A DNA stretch of 64,000 nt from Siphonodentalium dalli (GCA_032622095.1 CP136062.1:224890578-224954577); one strand, 5' to 3'. Counted from the stretch's first letter, positions 12,044-22,990 are shown. Translations and numbers: made by a program. Notes: generated by a model from the sequence alone, not told the origin.

Positions 12044-12410
12044 ACTCACACACTGATTGGCAGAGAGCCGGGTAGAGAGATGATGAAGTAAAATACTCAC
12101 ACACTGATTGGCAGAGAGACGATGAAATAAAATACTCACACACTGATTGGCAGAGAGCCAGGTAGAGAGACGATGAAGTAAAATACTAACACACTGATTG
12201 GCAGAGAGACGATGAAATAAAATACTCACACACTGATTGGCAGAGAGACGATGAAATAAAATACTCACACACTGATTGGCAGAGAGCCAGGTAGAGAGAC
12301 GATGAAGTAAAATACTAACACACTGATTGGCAGAGAGACGATGAAATAAAATACTCACACACTGATTGGCAGAGAGACGATGAAATAAAATACTCACACA
12401 CTGATTGGCA
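12044..12410 (-). repeat. Tandem array of CTLD3 exon end plus 5' splice site (39/51 bp units)
   Basis: Nine units contain the exon's last bases (tctctgccaatcagtgt on the minus strand) followed by a donor. The donors lie at 12044, 12095, 12134, 12185, 12224, 12263, 12314, 12353 and 12392, giving spacings of 51, 39, 51, 39, 39, 51, 39 and 39 bp, with the 51-bp units holding an extra 12 bp. Seven donors are GTGAGT; those at 12185 and 12314 are GTTAGT. The first unit at the exon side is the genuine exon boundary. All spacings are multiples of three. Confidence 0.93.
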
Positions 12411-12603
12411 GAGAGCAGGAAATGGCATTATTGGATCAGCACTCATCCAATACTTATCAGATCTCAGGAGACCTGCATTTCTACCAGACGGTTGATTAGG
12501 CGCCCAGTTAGTGTAACTGAGTGGCTCTCCATCGTAGTTAGTCCATCCTGTGCCTAAATCATGAGCTCCAAAATAATGGCCATTCATATTATTGTTATTC
12601 AAC
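12398..12603 (-). CDS. CTLD3 C-half exon with amplified donor
   Basis: C-terminal half of a C-type lectin-like domain, 206 bp, phase 2 to phase 1 (one base, 68 codons, one base). Acceptor is cttttccag, donor gtgagt. The translation includes NGHYFGAHDLGTGWTNYDG, SYTNWAPNQPSGRN, DKYWMSADP and FPALCQSV. YFGAHDL is the equivalent of WIGLxD, NWAPNQPSG fits the EPN/QPD loop region with a QPS triplet, and ALCQS replaces FICE. Two of the usual C-half cysteines are not present; only the last Cys is seen. The last codons, the donor and some intron form a nine-copy tandem array that includes this exon end. Several array donors could be used instead, adding in-frame residues (see findings). Confidence 0.83.
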
Positions 12604-12630
12604 CTGGAAAAGTATGATTACTGTATGTAT

Positions 12631-12877
12631 TTAACCCTTTCATGATGGGAGCTGCGTTGGTGCAGCATTAAATATCCTGTGCCAATGCATTCTCTTATAC
12701 ATGCAAGTCTCCTATAGGGAGCCTCGCATATATAAGAGAATTCACTGGCTGTCAAGGTTAATATTGTTTGGTCAATGTATGCTCTTGGGAGTCTATGGGA
12801 GACTCGCATATATATCAGAATACATTGGCACAGGGTATTCGTAATATTTCAGGAAGGTCCAGTCATGAAAGGATTAA
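12631..12877. mobile_element. TTAA-flanked MITE, 'CCCTTTCATGA' family, copy 2
   Basis: Starts TTAACCCTTTCATGATGGGA and ends TCATGAAAGGATTAA. The interior holds the 'ccaatgcattctctta' hairpin blocks. Its near end is 28 bp upstream of the acceptor-side boundary of the 12398-12603 exon, so it lies where a branch point would be expected. Confidence 0.78.
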
Positions 12878-13009
12878 GTATAGTTCAAGTTTCTTTTGCT
12901 AGCCAGTGAGCAGGTAGATATATATATGTTGAGTATATTAACCCTTTATATAGTAAAAGGATTATCCCATGGAGTCAGTTATAAAGTGTACATCAGAATG
13001 GTCCATTAT

Positions 13010-13217
13010 TTATTGGCAGAGAGCCGGGTAGAAGGCTGCTGAAACGACATTCATCCAATACTGATCAGATTTCAGCAGACTTGCATTTCTAAAAGAGGCC
13101 GGTTGAGTGGGAGCCCAGTTAGTGTAATTGAGTGGCTCTCAATAGTAGTTTGTCCATCCTGATCGTGAATCATAAGCTCCAATTAATATACGCTTGATCT
13201 GTATTGATATTATTCAA
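13010..13217 (-). pseudogene. Decayed duplicate of the CTLD3 C-half exon
   Basis: This stretch aligns along its whole length with the exon at 12398-12603. It retains the attccag acceptor followed by the same opening bases, the TNY, NYTNWAPTQP-like and DQYWMN-like segments, and the PALCQ ending. It carries a frameshift near its start, an in-frame TGA where the intact exon has GAT-GGA, and no gtgagt donor, its end running into caataaataatgg. It lies about 400 bp upstream of the intact exon in transcription order, separated by a TTAA MITE. The simplest reading is a local exon duplication that has since decayed; it should be skipped in the mRNA, though its acceptor could still be recognised. Confidence 0.8.
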
Positions 13218-13263
13218 CCTGGAATCGTATGATTATGACATACTGGTATAAGTATAACATTTA

Positions 13264-13510
13264 GCAAATGACCCAGTGAATGATCCAGCTAGTGACCCAG
13301 CGAATGACTCAGCTAGTGACCCAGCGAATGACCCAGCAAATATCCCAGTAAATGACCCAGCGAATGACCCAGCAAGTGACCCAGCGAATGTCCCAGCAAA
13401 TGACCCAGTGAATGACCCAGCAAATGACCCAGTGAATGACCCAGCAAATGACCCATTGAATGACCCAGTGACTGACCCAGTGACTGACCCAGCAAATGAC
13501 CCAGCGAATG
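13264..13510. repeat. 10-bp-based minisatellite (gacccagcaaat-type)
   Basis: Tandem copies of a degenerate 10-bp core (gacccagcRa/atgacccagt). It opens reading frames on both strands (DPAN-type and GSFA-type peptides), which follow from the repeat period and base composition and are not evidence of a gene. It lies upstream of the decayed CTLD3 exon copy. Confidence 0.9.
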
Positions 13511-13587
13511 ACCTTATAAACTCATTAACACAATTTACGCAACACATGTGCTATCAATTATGTGTAAGAAGATGGTTCAAGGAACAG

Positions 13588-13818
13588 ATATAACTAGACA
13601 TGTGACTGTCCCTAATGATACCCCCCCCATGTTTTAAAAACACTAAGATATGTCACATGTCTGTAAACATTAAGTTAAATAAACATTTTCTAAGTCAAAA
13701 AAGTGGGATAACTCCAGAAAAAAATCACAGTTGCACAGGTTCCCATGGTGGAACGGAAAATTATTTTAAAAAGACTGAGTTCCAGTATACCCCCCCCCAC
13801 AACTATGTTGCAGGGGTA
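13588..13818. repeat. Dispersed 'ggataactcc / ggttcccatgg' repeat
   Basis: Begins 'ctagacatgtgactgtccc', contains 'gggataactcc' and 'cacaggttcccatggtgg', and ends in a poly-C tract. Same family as 22700-22990, 25007-25080 (fragment) and 28405-29035. Confidence 0.7.
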
Positions 13819-14006
13819 TAATTAACTGTATAATATACATGGGTTATAAGTTCCTAAAGTATTTAAACCAAGATTTCATCCAAAGCACTTCCTAAAGGTT
13901 GGGTCCATCCATAGAGGCGTTTTGAGATGATTCGTGATTTAGCGACTATGGGCAGCTAATTGATAATTCCAATCACCAACCACCTACACCTGATTTAAAG
14001 ATTATA

Positions 14007-14253
14007 TTAACCATTTCATGACGGGAGCTGCGCTGGTGCAGCATTAAAATCATGTACCAGTGCATTTTCTTATATATGCGAGTCTCCCATTGGAAGCCTC
14101 GCATATATAAACGATTGCACTGGGTTACAAGGTCAAGGTAAATATTGTTAGGCAAATGTATTCTCTTATATATGAGAGACTCGTATATATAAGTGAATGC
14201 ATCGGCACGTGCTTTGCGCAAAATTTCAGGATGATCCAGTCATGGAAGGGTTA
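14007..14253. mobile_element. TTAA-flanked MITE, 'CC(A/C)TTTCATGA' family, copy 3
   Basis: Starts TTAACCATTTCATGACGGGA and ends TCCAGTCATGGAAGGGTTA(C), with the same internal 'tatatatgcgagtctccc' hairpin blocks as copies at 6607 and 12631. The final TTAA is mutated to TTAC. Confidence 0.72.
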
Positions 14254-15755
14254 CAGATCATTTCCACAAGACTGTGCAGTTTCATTAACCCATTGCCAAC
14301 ATCACTGCATGTTTTGCACTTTGACGGGGCCTACAGTCCCAAGCCACGCAAACAGCCGGGCCTTTTTATCAGCCCTGTAAAACCCACGGCCCCAGTATGG
14401 AGGCAAACCAACTAACGAGAGATAAAAGTTTAATGGGGAACATGCAAACAGTAAGCAGAAATAAGTTCCAAATCATTCATGAAGACATGAACTTGTTAAG
14501 TTGTTCAATGTTCAACAAGTAGTTGAATTGTGTTTGAGTTAAATTTTAATATGAGTTTAAGCTTTATGACATTGAGTTTATTATTTTTGAATATTTTATG
14601 AAAAACATATTGTTTATGCATAACATAATAAAAAAACATGAAACAGAGACATTACAAAACAATCCCATTGGTTACTGACAATTTAAACAGCAACAGTAAA
14701 ATGTGATTTAAGTTTTTATTACAAATCTACAATATTTATATAGCTTCTTAAATCAGCCCTGTGCAGGCCCCGTCATATAAAAAACAACGCTTTTTTTAGG
14801 CCCCGTGCCATTTACAAACCGCGAAGACTGGCCAACAACTGCAAATTTTTCTAACTGCTAGGTTCTCACAGAGTCAATGTATTGTAGTTTCAGTTTGATC
14901 ATCAGCTTCAGTTGTATTTAAATTTACTTGTATTATATGTTTTATTTCTCTATGGAATTTGCAACAGGGAAATAATTCACTAGCAACTTTGCACACTCAT
15001 AAAATAACAATTTACTATCCAATGTAGTCATGTTTAAACTGTTCAATCTCAAATGAAATCTAACGACATTGGATACTCATATTGTCGCTATAAAAAGTTA
15101 TGTTTGGCATGTTTACTGCTCAATGCCACATGATATACAACAACGACATTGGACACTCATATTGTCGCGAAGTTATGTTTGTATTTTGTAATTCGTGAAA
15201 ACAGGAAGGAGAATTCTGTTATTCGTGAAAGTATTTTCAATGCAGAATATAGCATTTTTTTTTCATCTTTCTTTTTTTATATAAACATGCACACTCCTTT
15301 CACTCTGTCTTGTACTCTCTGCAGACACACCAGCTTCCATACAAGCCTTACATACAACCCAAAGAACTAGGTTGGATACGTCCCGACTGAGGATATGTTC
15401 ACACACCAGGGAAAACTTGGTCAGGCAAATTCGCAGTAATTGACAAATTAAAGGTTTCTTATTGAGATCGCAGAAGCAATAAATCATGTGTTTTTTAATC
15501 AGAAAACGGGAATGTTTGTACAAACAAGAGCATTGCTGGGGCATGGCTAAATATGCACGTTAGTTTTCAAGTAAAATTGTTATTAAATGAAAGTGTCAGT
15601 GACACTGCAGGTCAACTTGGAAAGGGAATAATTTTGTATGTTACAGTCAATGGAGTGATTAGAAATGCGGAAAGTTGAAAGGTCTAAGTAATACTAGATT
15701 ATCAACATGGAGTGATTAGGAATGTGGAAATTTGAAAGGTCTAGTTATGCAAGGA
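14254..15755. other. Intron sequence, no gene
   Basis: No exon. About 14290-14840 carries inverted 'ggggcct...' / 'aggccccgtc' blocks suggestive of another non-autonomous element. About 15060-15180 has a direct repeat of 'aacgacattggayactcatattgtcgc'. Confidence 0.45.
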
Positions 15756-16615
15756 GTAAAATCCAAGAAGGCCACTGGCAGCCATGTTTTTTTGATGAAT
15801 GATCCCAAAATGAGACATTCCCATCTACATGTCAATATTAACTTCTACTACAAATTTCATGATGATCAGACGAACACTCCGCCTGTAGTCTGTGCTTAAA
15901 TGGATTGAATTTGAAATCCAAGATGGCCGCATTTTTTGCCATATGACTCGTTCCCATCTACATGTCAACAGCCATGACAAATTTCATAAAGATCCGATCA
16001 AATGTACGACCTGTAGCCTGTGCCAAAGGATTTAGTCACGCAAAGAGTAAAATACAAGATGGCTGCTGGGGGCCATGTTTTTTGGCCAATTGACCCCAAA
16101 ATTACTCATTCCCATCTATATGTCAATGTCAAATTTCATGATGTCCGACCAAAGCTACGACCTGTAGCCCATGCTAAAGGATTTAGTCATACAAAGAGTA
16201 AAATCCAAGATGGCTGCCAGCTGCCATGTTTTATCGCTGAATGACCCCAAAATGACTCGTTCCCATCTACATGTCAATATTAACGTCCATAACAAAATTT
16301 ATGATGATCAGACAAACACTCTGATCTGTGGCCCATGCTAATGGATTGAATTTTGAAATCCAAGATGGCCACTGGCAGCCATGTTTTTTTGCAGAATGAA
16401 CCAAAAATGACTCGTTTTTATCCCGAATGACCCCAAAATTACTCATTCCCATCTACATGTCAATGTCAATAGCTATGACAAATTTCATAATGATCCGACC
16501 AAAGGTACAACCTGTAGCCTGTATTGTTGACGCCTCACACACACACACACGGATGACGGATACCAAGCCATGGCAATAGCTCAAACTTTACAATGTAAAG
16601 TTGAGCTAAAAATGA
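15756..16615. repeat. Degenerate tandem repeat of about 150 bp, mollusc-type
   Basis: Five or six degraded units with 'ccaagatggcygc..ccatgtttt', 'actcattcccatctacatgt', 'acaaatttcatgatgatc' and 'acctgtagcc', ending in an (AC)n run and 'gacggataccaagccatggc'. No coding potential. This repeat style is one reason for suggesting a mollusc. Confidence 0.75.
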
Positions 16616-16678
16616 TAAAAAATTGTTAAGCCAAATGCATTCTCTTATAAATGTGAGGCCATGAGATGAGATACTTAC

Positions 16679-16859
16679 ACGTAATCAGTAATGAACACAG
16701 CTGTCTCATTATCAGGAATGTTAGAAAGATGACCCTCATATGTATCGCAGGCGATGTTGCCATCTGTGTAGTTTAGTGGTATTGTGTTGAGCCAATAGTA
16801 AGCCTTGTTCGGTGAGTAGAATCTTGCGTACAATGGAAACACACCAGACTCAATTCTCG
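16679..16859 (-). CDS. CTLD3 N-half exon (first cysteines missing)
   Basis: N-terminal half of a C-type lectin-like domain, 181 bp, phase 1 to phase 2, found by reading the strand directly. The acceptor is gtttag and the donor gtaagt. The translation runs RIESGVFPLYARFYSPNK, AYYWLNTIPLNYTDG, then ACDTYEGHLSNIPDNETAVF. The helix Cys and EGHLSNI strand are retained and resemble the 2852-3035 exon (EGHLSNIYD). The first two cysteines seen in sister exons are replaced (V and A/Y), so one N-terminal disulfide should be absent. There is no stop or frameshift, and length and phases are identical to the sister exons. A TA-flanked foldback element of 600 bp begins 37 bp upstream of the exon. Confidence 0.83.
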
Positions 16860-16895
16860 CTAAACAGAAAAGAATGAAATGAAATTATTATGGAA

Positions 16896-17495
16896 TACAG
16901 TAATGCTCTAATTAATCGACTGCTTAACCACAGCAGAATTATGGGTAACTTTTCAGGATTTAGTCGGAAATATGACTTGTTGCCATTCATCGGAAAGCTC
17001 TCCCCGAGTTTTTATTTTGAAGAGATGAATGTATAAAACATGTAATTTAATGATAACAATTTAATGAAGGACAGAAGAACAATCCAGGGGGAAAAACGCT
17101 TTCTATGAACGTCTAAGATAAAACATGTAATTTATACACTTTATAACTTAATGATTTCGCAGCTATAAACCAGAAGAGATCTCTGAGAGGGTAATAATAT
17201 TGTGTTATCTATTGCTTTAGTCCGCCTTGACAATCGCCTCGGTCCAAGCGATTGATAGAACATTCTACGCCACAACAATTTCCCACTATTTGAAGTGGAA
17301 GCAATTAAGATAATTTTTCCTATAAGATTCCAAAACACTGAACTGAATGGATTGTATCTCTGCTCCTATACCATCTGAAGGACTGCGGGAGAGCTTTCCG
17401 ATGAATGGCAACAAGCCATATTTCCGACTAAATCCTGAAAAGTTACCCATAATTCTGCTGTGGTTAAGCAGTCGATTAATTAGGACATTACTGTA
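16896..17495. mobile_element. TA-flanked foldback element with interior
   Basis: TACAGTAATGC left end and GCATTACTGTA-type right end (here ...GACATTACTGTA), with about 100-bp inverted arms matching the palindrome at 9959-10170. The arms here are separated by about 390 bp, and this interior is also found without arms at about 21090-21470. It lies 37 bp upstream of the CTLD3 N-half exon. Confidence 0.8.
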
Positions 17496-17768
17496 TTTAG
17501 GTATCTTTGTAAATATTAATATTATTTATTATTATTATTATGTTTATTTGACTTTTGTCCACTCTCAAGGAGGATATAAGTAGGTTTGTATTGACTGTCA
17601 GTTAAAACCGTAACAATACAACCTAATCTGTCTCCATAGATGTTACCTTTCTGAGGGTTCTCGATGTTCCAAGTAGGGCTGTTTTTTGTAAGTGTCCAAT
17701 CTATTATTATTATTATTTATCCATTTGAAATGCATTCCACAGTAAATCAGTTTTAACGCGAGTACAAA

Positions 17769-18155
17769 TCTACTATATATTATGGAACTTCTGTCTGTCT
17801 GTGACTGTGTGTGTGTGTGTGTGTTATAGACTCGAAAACTGCTTGAACAATCAGACTCAAATTTGGTATGTAGGCCTACTTTGATCCGGGGAACAATATG
17901 GGCAGATCCAATTTCATGTGTGACCCGAGTCCTTGACCATATACGCTCATATAGGTATGTTTCTGGACCTCGACCGATCCCACTCAAATTTGGTATGTAG
18001 GCCTACTTTGATCCCGAGAACAATATGGGCAGATCCAATTTCATGTGCGACCGTGTCCTTGACCTTGATGTTGCTCATATAGGAATATTTCTGGACCGAT
18101 TGAACAACAGTTTTTTTCCATAAATAGCCCAGACAAAGTCGGGCACATCAGCTAG
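17769..18155 (+). mobile_element. Non-autonomous Helitron-like element A
   Basis: Begins TCTACTATATATTATGG after an A and ends with a GC hairpin (gcccagacaaagtcgggc) followed by CTAG and a T. TC start, terminal hairpin, CTRR end and A/T insertion site are Helitron hallmarks. The interior has repeated 'caaatttggtatgtaggcct' blocks and a GT run. No Rep/helicase coding. Confidence 0.78.
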
Positions 18156-18159
18156 TATA

Positions 18160-19273
18160 ATATAAAATCTACTGTAACAAGAAACGATTTACATTGACAC
18201 AAGTGAAGTGCTTAGATATAACATACATAATTATGCATGATGATATGATGTACACAAGTATCTATCAGTTGCATCAAATTAAAAATTGAACTGTAAACTG
18301 CATATTCGTTAGCTGATCAAACATCAATCAATAAAGCACAGATTATACCTACAGTTTTTGTTTGAATACCAAAATATCTCACAAGTGTCTGGAGAGAAAA
18401 ATTGGATTTTCACGAACAGCTGCAAGCCGCAAGTGAAAATTCAATATTTCTTTCCAGACACGAATGAGATGTGTTTATATTATATGGGCATTATTAATGC
18501 TCAAAGGTGCTAAATAATGTGGCATTTTCACTTTTATTAGTACAACAAATTGAACAATACTGGTTGACCCAAATTTCTGACACCGATCAGCCAATCAATA
18601 AAAAAAAAGCTACAATGAAATAATGAAAGCTACAGTGAATTAACGAAATTGTATTTCACTGTTGCTTCTAAGAGATTAATATTATCCATCATGACCTGGG
18701 GGTATGGGATGGAAAAATCTCACCCGAGGGGCCAGATATTTGGGCCGGACACAAGGCTTGCCGAGTGTCCGGACCAAAAAGCTGGTCCCGAGGAATACAT
18801 GTATACGTCACATCATTAGACCTGCACAGATTCCGAGAAACGCATATATTGATATCAAGTATATTTTTAACTAGACTAATCATGTTTTTCATGGGAAATG
18901 TCCACATCAGTACCATTGGAAAAGGAAACATGTTTATATATGACAGACAAATGTCAGTTTGACGTGTTCGACGATTTATTGCAATGATGACAATTATTTG
19001 AATGTGGAACTATTTTGTTAGTCATTTGTTCGTCACATTGTTTATGTGTTACAATTATGCAAGTAATGCCAGTTTCGCATTGGGGCCTTCCGTTTGATGG
19101 AATATGTTTGCACATTTAGTCATTTATAGTGCATGTTATGCAACTCTGCATTTGCAAGTGATCTTCTGTTAAAGGTTCTTCGTGTTTTCGTGGAGGCATA
19201 TCTCCATTGTATTATCGTCAACAAATTTGTCCGTATTAATTTGGTTGAAATGTGAAGCGTAACTGGTTAGTCA
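18160..19273. other. Intron sequence, nothing coding
   Basis: AT-rich; one imperfect inverted repeat at about 18365-18475 ('tatctcacaagtgtctggagag' and its complement). No exon recognised. Confidence 0.4.
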
Positions 19274-20498
19274 CAGGCCTGGAAATCTCAAAGCGGGCTG
19301 GCAGGCGGCCCGCCTACAGCCAACCTACAGCTCGCCTAGAATTTCCGAAGGCAGGCTTTTTATAGCCCGCCTCGTCCCGATAGATAAAATATGCTTTGAT
19401 CACAAATATGACATTGTATGACGTTGAAACGCTCCATTGGGAGAGATAATGTCGTCCATGTGCCATGATGTGTTAAATTATGGGCAAGCTTCCAAACTCT
19501 TAACTGTGTCAAGACATTCTATAATGGACATGATCGAATGTAAATGTGCCGAGATATATCGTAGTTAACAGGGTCAAGTTCAAAGTACTTTATGTATGCA
19601 TTACGTTTGTGGGGTTCACGGATGGGGTTGTTGTCAGCGCTGAATATTTTGTTCTTGTGGGATTAATAAAGTTCATTTTCACTGCGTGTTATTTTCGGGA
19701 TATACTCTGGTAAATTCGCCAAATTTTGATGTGGAGAATCACATAGATGACCACATAAAACTTGATTTATGTTTTATTTGTATTATATATGCTCATATCA
19801 ATGCTTTGTGCGATGAAAATGCGCACAACGTGGTGTGCCATTTAAAAAAATCATGATTCAATGCATTTAGTTATCTTCATTTTAATAACTATCTTACCAA
19901 TTTTATATTGATTATTATTGATAAAATTATACTGGGAGAAATTACATTTCTTGGACATAATACATACGAGGGATTGTTTTAATTTATTCAGTTTACGTGA
20001 GATGTTTATCAGCTGATCGTAGTGTGAAGGTGATATAGCTGCTGCTCAAAAATAAATAGAACAAATAGATCTACAATGTACTTGTGGTGTTGTCGATTTG
20101 TTATCATTGATGGAATATGGATTACTTTGACAAATAAAGCAGTCAATTGTAACTGTATTCAAGTGTACATATACTGGATTTAATACTTGATTTGTGTATT
20201 TTATGTAACATTACACAACATAGAAATTACTCTAAACATTGACAAACTCACCCATTTCCGTTGCATGGGGTTTGACACCAATTGATACAAACACACTTAG
20301 ATTCTGTTTGTGGTTCACATTAATTATCATAACATATAAAACATAACAAAATGAATTTAGATGAAGTTAAACAACATCAAAAATAGACAAACTAAGGGCA
20401 GTATCTCAGGTAAAATAAATCATAAATGTAAAAGTTGAGGAGGGAAATCTAGGAGGGCTATTAATAGCCCTCCTGGATTTTATAGACCGCCAGGCCTG
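19274..20498. mobile_element. Candidate hAT-like TIR element
   Basis: Ends are CAGGCCTGG (left) and CCAGGCCTG (right), with further pairing of GC-rich 'gcccgcctcg / gagggctatt..agccctcc' blocks nearby. CAGGCCTG termini resemble hAT ends. An 8-bp target duplication is not convincing (gttagtca versus tgatgatc), so ends or class could be wrong. No transposase. Confidence 0.45.
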
Positions 20499-20567
20499 TG
20501 ATGATCTACGTTTTGGTGATTTTCTGCTATTTTATAGGCAAGTATATAATAAAATTGTATTGCTCAC

Positions 20568-20809
20568 CCTGTGATTCACAGATAAAGCCAGCAGATGGTG
20601 TGGTTTGATAACACCGAGCGTTCTCGAAGAGACATTTGTTATTCAGCGCCACACACTCCTTCAGGGTGTCTGATGAATCTGGCTGTGAACTGTCCCATCG
20701 AGTGTAGTCAACTGTCCAATCTTCCCGTGTTGTCCAGTTTGCTGCCAGAAGTCCATCAAGTTTGTCATCTTTCAACCCAATCCAGACACTCTTGCATCTA
20801 GCTTTGAGT
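20568..20809 (-). CDS. CTLD2 C-half exon, QPD-type motif
   Basis: C-terminal half of a C-type lectin-like domain, 242 bp, phase 2 to phase 1 (one base, 80 codons, one base). Acceptor is catcccag, donor gtgagc. The translation has SVWIGLKDD, LAANWTTREDWTVDYTRWD, SSQPDSSD, ECVALNNKC and AGFICES. This is the most canonical CTLD half in the window: WIGL, a QPD triplet in the long-loop position, and the closing Cys pattern. In characterised C-type lectins QPD goes with galactose-type specificity, but the WND motif that normally completes the Ca site is absent (sequence there is CLFENARC), so sugar binding is only a possibility. A TIR element of about 1.2 kb (19274-20498) ends 70 bp into the following intron. 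Confidence 0.9.
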
Positions 20810-21084
20810 CTGGGATGAAATAAATAGAGAATACCTACAGGTTTTGGCTGAAAGCCCTGAGTGGAAATTCTGAATTTCCTTGTAGTCATGAATGAGATAA
20901 TCCAGGTATTCAACCAAAACAAGTAAAGTGTTCTTCTCATTATATGTGCTACGTTATAAAATTCCTCAAAACAGGTATTTTAGCTCTACAGTTCAAGGCA
21001 AATTGTTAGAAAACTTCGACATTAGCAATGTTTAAAATAAAATGCATCACCACTAAATTACAAATATCGAGCATATCCGCCAAA

Positions 21085-21470
21085 GGAAATAGTCCCCATT
21101 GTTTTATTCTGAAGAGAGATGAATGTATAAAACATGTAATTTAATGATAAAAATTTAATGTAGGTCAGAAGAACAATTCAGGGGGAAAAACGCTTTCTAT
21201 AAACATCAAATGCAAAAATAGTCCACCTGTTTTATTGATACACGTTAAAACTAAATGATACTAAACCAGAAGAAATCGCTGAGAGGGTAATAATATTGTG
21301 TTATCCATCGCCTCGGTCCAAGCGACTGATAGAACATTCTACACCATGGCAATTCCCACTATTTGAAGTACTGGAAGCATATAATATAATTTTTTCCTAT
21401 AAGATTCCAAAACACTGAACTGTATGGATTGTATGGATCTCCGCTCCTGTACCGTCTGAAGGACTCATGT
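21085..21470. repeat. Armless copy of the 16.9-17.5 kb element interior
   Basis: Same order of blocks as 17000-17385 (gatgaatgtataaaacatgt, caggggg(a)aaaacgctttct, agaacattctac, aaacactgaactg...ggattgta) but without the long inverted arms. Confidence 0.75.
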
Positions 21471-21545
21471 GTTCAAACTTTTTGTTGCAATCATCCACAC
21501 ACCCCAATCCATACATTCTTGCATAAAGTCTCAAGCCCAGTGAAA
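21463..21545 (-). pseudogene. Relic of a CTLD C-half exon 5' end
   Basis: On the minus strand this segment (ttgagac...atgcaagaatgtatggattgggg) resembles the opening of the 20568-20809 exon (ctcaaagctagatgcaagagtgtctggattggg), the part encoding the WIG strand. The AG acceptor is not preserved and homology fades after about 60-80 bases. It sits roughly 650 bp upstream of the intact exon, next to a copy of the sequence also found inside the foldback element at 16.9-17.5 kb. Probably a decayed partial duplication; the match is by eye only. Confidence 0.4.
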
Positions 21546-22079
21546 CAAGTGCAATGCCAGGCCTGCAGATTTCAAAATTATGTGTAACCTATTTTTCGTT
21601 CACTTGGTTTGTGCTCAGGTAACCACCCATGCCATAGGTTAGCAGAAGAGTTACACAAACTGTTATAATCACTACAACTGGTATTATTAACTACACATAA
21701 CTCATTGAACTACGGTAATAATATTGAATGTCTCATTTTGGGACTTGATTGAGCCAAAATTAAGGTGAGAATCAGTCATCGCGAGACCTACATAAAAATT
21801 TGGTGCGAACTGTTTTTCGTTAGCGGCATTTTAATTTTAGACAAAATCCAGGAGAACTGAACGGTTGTTTGCCTCAAATTTGCATGCCTGAATGCCAAGT
21901 GTGGTATATGCCCCTGATGCTCAGTTTATAGAGTGGGCAATATTAAATATTTGTATGAATGGAATTTTTTTTTTATATTCTAAATCCAAGAAGTGTGTAT
22001 ATCATTTCCCCCTAAACTGGGCTAACAACACACTAAAGCATAACCAAACTTGACGATTCATGCCCAAGTTACAAGCTGA

Positions 22080-22500
22080 AATTTTCATGACACAAAATTC
22101 TAATTCCAAAGTCAAACAAGGGCTGTAACTCTGCTAAAATGAATGGATGAAATCCGAAGAATGTGGGTATCCTGTACCGTATTCTGGGCTATCACTATAC
22201 CAAAGCACAACTGTATCTGATTATCCAAACCCGAATTACAAGCTGAAATGTTTGTACAGAGACAAAATTCACAAATTTGAAAGTCAAACAAGGGCCGTAA
22301 CTCTGGTAAAAATTAATGGACGAAAGCTGTACAAGTCGGTATCCTTTCCTTCGAACTGTGCTATCACCATGCCAAAGGACAACTGAATCCGATGATCCTT
22401 CTTGCCCAAGTTACAAGCTGAAGTGTTCTTTTGGAAACAAATTTCCAAGTCAAACAAGGGCCGTAACACTGATATAAATAAGTGGATGAAACTCGTAGTA
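22080..22500. repeat. Dispersed 'agggc(c)gtaactct' tandem-type repeat
   Basis: Three to four units of about 120 bp with 'caaacaagggccgtaactct', 'ttacaagctgaaatg' and 'ctatcacyatgccaaa'. Open frames here are incidental. Confidence 0.7.
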
Positions 22501-22699
22501 TGTGGGTATCTTGTGATGAATTTGGTGATGCTAGCCCACCGTGCAGATAGCATCACTAAATTCACCCTCTGGGGACCTCATTCTGCAAATGACAGACACT
22601 ATTTCAAGGCTTGGTGGGGGAAGCAAAGATCGAACTTGACCAGAACTAAAGTTATCATCCGGAAAAGAAATATGAATGGACGGCTGGATGATGGATGAA

Positions 22700-22990
22700 C
22701 AGACAGACCAAAATAGAGGTGGGCTGTTCCAATGGAACTAAGGGATACCCCCCATGGCAGCCAGCCTTCTGTTATGAATAAGGGGGATAACTCCACAAAA
22801 GAGTTTGGTGGACCTCATAATGGCAGATGCACAGGTTCCCATGGTACTAAATATCTGTGCCAAGTTTTTAAAAAATTGACTGAAAAATGTAAGAACAAAA
22901 GCTCGCACAAAGTTACATCTATGGACGGATTATCAGACGGACTGACGAGCTGATTCCTATATACCTCCCATAAATCGTTACAGGGTATAA
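22700..22990. repeat. Dispersed 'ggataactcc / ggttcccatgg' repeat
   Basis: Starts 'aaatagaggtgggctgttcc', with 'gggggataactccac', 'gcacaggttcccatggtac' and 'gacggactgacgagctgattcc'. Ends about 50 bp from the donor of the CTLD2 N-half exon. Confidence 0.7.

Noticed and set aside
11828-12397. Repetitive 189-codon open frame
   Set aside because: It is the alternate frame of the 39/51-bp array, open because every spacing is a multiple of three. No sign of an independent gene.
13233-13593. Open frames of about 100 codons on both strands with DPAN- and GSFA-type repeats
   Set aside because: They are translations of a 10-bp minisatellite; being open on both strands is a property of the repeat.
22147-22953. 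Several 70-98 codon frames
   Set aside because: They fall in dispersed non-coding repeats that recur elsewhere in the window with broken frames.
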